A stretch of 7,168 nucleotides of DNA from a bacterium (GTDB lineage Bacteria > ARS69), in NCBI GenBank assembly GCA_025774865.1, contig JALGZO010000489.1:1-7168 (forward strand), read 5' to 3'. Each line of letters opens with the position of its first letter. The stretch's first letter is position 1. Positions 6,701 through 7,168 of the stretch are shown piece after piece. Below the pieces are notes generated by a model. The model was not told the DNA's origin and ran no database searches. It saw only the letters and a list, made by a program, of their open reading frames with translations. A program made the position numbers and the translations under genes.

Positions 6701-6846
6701 GATCCGAAGACGAGCGTGAAGAGGCGCGTCCAGGCGACCTCGTGAACGAGACCGGTTCCGCCCGAGAGCAGAAACAGGAGAAGGAGGATGGAACGGGGCG
6801 GTGCCCGCGGTTCGGGTCGGATCACGGCCTCCCCAATGAGGACCAC
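3721..6846 (-). CDS. Fused MFS-like membrane protein / spermidine synthase-like domain / TPR protein
   Basis: This 1041-residue polytopic membrane protein has three parts. Residues 18-447 are two homologous MFS-like halves with about six membrane segments each, plus another segment at about 456-474. Residues 492-710 are a spermidine-synthase-like, SAM-binding-fold domain with the glycine loop VGLGSG (552-557), acidic D576 in CDISPE, the DAKNY segment (607-611) and LNDSVHP (623-629). The family tail NTYDRPHLEFSAPR follows at 761-774. Residues 828-1031 form about five TPR-like repeats. In authentic spermidine synthases the active site reads DSxDP; here the first Asp (D625) is kept and the second is His (H628), so aminopropyl transfer to putrescine is doubtful. 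The layout matches the 'fused MFS/spermidine synthase' proteins known from genomes, whose reaction is not established. The start is uncertain: GTG 6846 has no Shine-Dalgarno, and GTG 6825 has GGGGAGG only two bases ahead. Either keeps the N-terminus cytoplasmic. It may follow the minus-strand gene ending at 6905 in one transcript. Confidence 0.9.
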   Translation of the reverse strand: MVLIGEAVIRPEPRAPPRSILLLLFLLSGGTGLVHEVAWTRLFTLVFGSTALAVSSVLAAFMAGLAIGARILGARADRRSDELRLYGFLEIGVGVTAVLILPALEVLGYLVTGIHRQWQPSFTTMSLVRFGLSFGLLLVPTAFMGGTLPILVRYWTRTRAGVGRSLGHLYAVNTLGAMIGCFAAGFFLIATLGVRGTVYLAAAGNIAIGIAALALGRRSLRAEAEVTAVVADASGSEGLTPVRGRFQTRLALAAISASGFLALAYEVAWTRVLLYVLSASVHAFTIMLTVFLGGLGVGSLLFAREVRDPAKGFRIFGLLEIGIGAAALSTIALLYRFPDIHDSLIILLRVESWNALALVKLVEAALVILVPTLLMGATFPIVSRLVTRDLEHVGRSVGTMLAVNTAGAVLGSFAAGFVLIPYLGTQLTITALAIASALLGGVLLLASCRTRPSPIRSVFALIPAAVILGVSFLLPERAFLPIFGINLRGGKISYYREGVTGTVTIHDSPGSRILSINGADVAGTSFMLRTTQKLQAHIPLLLHPDPREVLQVGLGSGETAHSILLHPEVRRLVGCDISPEVIEAGAHFRAINEEVYANPRLEIVIEDAKNYAKHTDRSFDLILNDSVHPIFRGSSDLYARDYFELCRTRLNEHGMMSSWFPIALLSEDDLRMLLRTFHEVFPTSSVWIATNGITRNALLLGWKDDEPLTIDFSRVTARIRGTPAIQNDLAEVQLFTPFLLLDSFMLDAAALEELTGDARINTYDRPHLEFSAPRVLARGDRLLWARNFETIVKRRQSILPYLINLAPDPEGERRVRERLAKRRAASAHVLEGLTHELAGRGQLAHRAYEEALSILPRDPIAGFLVAQAARLETALETQIAAGSEDAGHWYLLGRQRREEGRLEDAAELFTQAVEIRPEHVRAQLELAIVLRDLERLAPARQAIDRVIALDPRMAAAWAVRGSIAAAEGNLAEAEADLRKASEAGAALPWAELLLGRILTDRGALEEGREHLLAVVDLAPESTAAARARELLGAGTRTGSDP
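5506..6768 (-). repeat. Internal duplication: two homologous MFS-like halves within the fusion protein
   Basis: Residues 27-215 and 257-447 of the 1041-residue protein are tandem copies offset by 230-231 residues. Matching blocks are LVHEVAWTR (33-41) and LAYEVAWTR (263-271), then YGFLEIGVG (86-94) and FGLLEIGIG (316-324). Further along, MGGTLPI (144-150) matches MGATFPI (375-381), and AVNTLGAMIGCFAAGF (171-186) matches AVNTAGAVLGSFAAGF (402-417). The copies share motifs rather than DNA identity, so the duplication is old. It reflects the two-fold pseudo-symmetry expected of MFS folds, but is unusually easy to see here. Confidence 0.85.
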
Positions 6847-6863
6847 AGAGTCAAGAATATCTC

Positions 6864-6901
6864 GAGGAGGCGGATCAGAGGAGGCGCATTTCGGCCTCCT
6901 C
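6864..6901. repeat. Direct and inverted GAGGAGGC repeats between two minus-strand genes
   Basis: GAGGAGGCG occurs twice as a direct repeat (6864-6872 and 6878-6886), and the reverse complement GCCTCCTC lies at 6894-6901. The inner copy and the inverted copy form a perfect eight-base-pair stem around an eight-base loop, just beyond the TGA of the minus-strand gene ending at 6905. The outer copy could pair with the same arm instead, so two structures are mutually exclusive. This may be a terminator or switch-like element in the 58-base gap ahead of the fusion gene, but no T-run follows the stem directly. Confidence 0.45.
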
Positions 6902-6904
6902 GCC

Positions 6905-7168
6905 TCAGCGGATGTGCACGACTCGCTTCGTGATCACCTCGCCGGCGCCTTCCAGCCGGGCGAAGTACGCTCCCGCGGCGACCCTGTCGCCGCCGTGATC
7001 GCGCCCGTCCCAGACTCGCGCGACGCGCCCGGCTGGCAGAGGCTCGTCGGCCACGACCGCGACGAGTCGGCCCTGGACGTCGTGGATGCTGAGCCGAACG
7101 TGCCCCGCGCGGGGCAAGGTCGGCGTGAGCTCGATATGCCCGCGGAAAGGATTCGGTCCCGCGTCCAG
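6905..7168 (-). CDS. 3' end of an exported protein with a FlgD-like C-terminal Ig domain (partial)
   Basis: The minus strand is open from the window edge to a TGA at 6907-6905, giving 87 residues without a start. A TTG at 7117 is internal, because the upstream codons continue the domain. The fragment begins at the family's usual entry motif GPNPFRG and continues through VRLSIHDVQGRLVAVV, VARVWDGRD and VAAGAYFARL to a short basic end (ITKRVVHIR). This is the FlgD-like Ig fold used as a C-terminal domain on secreted proteins of FCB-type bacteria. It is clearly related to the last ~85 residues of the M6 metallopeptidase in this window (VSVHDLSGRQVAVL, SRVWSGRDELG, LASGVYFVRL). The main domain lies outside the window, so the function of the whole protein is unknown. 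Confidence 0.8.
   Translation of the reverse strand: MDAGPNPFRGHIELTPTLPRAGHVRLSIHDVQGRLVAVVADEPLPAGRVARVWDGRDHGGDRVAAGAYFARLEGAGEVITKRVVHIR

Overview
The window is GC-rich, protein-dense bacterial DNA with two converging blocks of genes. Secreted proteins ending in a FlgD-like immunoglobulin domain, an M6-type metallopeptidase, a lipoprotein phosphodiesterase and a very large MFS/spermidine-synthase/TPR fusion together resemble genomes of the FCB group, such as Candidatus Eisenbacteria and relatives. That assignment is inference from domain content and base composition; there is no rRNA or phylogenetic marker here.

Layout. A probable 22-codon tail of an upstream plus-strand gene ends at base 70. 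After about 150 bases of intergenic DNA comes a plus-strand gene for a secreted M6-family zinc metallopeptidase (to 2246). Its signal peptide lies in a different frame from its body, so the gene appears to carry a one-base frameshift near 310-335. A GC-rich stem-loop (2256-2282) separates it from a plus-strand gene for a type I phosphodiesterase/alkaline-phosphatase-superfamily lipoprotein (2294-3697). A 23-base convergent junction with overlapping hairpins follows. The minus strand then carries a 1041-residue protein (6846-3721) with two homologous MFS-like membrane halves, a spermidine-synthase-like methyltransferase-fold domain and a TPR tail. Upstream of it on the same strand is the 3' end of another protein with a FlgD-like C-terminal domain (6905 to the window edge).

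How they fit together. Three of the four substantial gene products look exported or membrane-bound: a secreted protease, a phosphodiesterase anchored by a lipid, and a polytopic membrane enzyme. The two FlgD-like C-termini are related to each other and may serve as a common outer-surface sorting or attachment signal. No pathway clearly links the genes. No mobile element, CRISPR array, tRNA or rRNA was seen. Nothing here clearly amounts to an undescribed system. The best leads are the frameshifted signal peptide and the unusual active-site motif in the fused spermidine-synthase domain.
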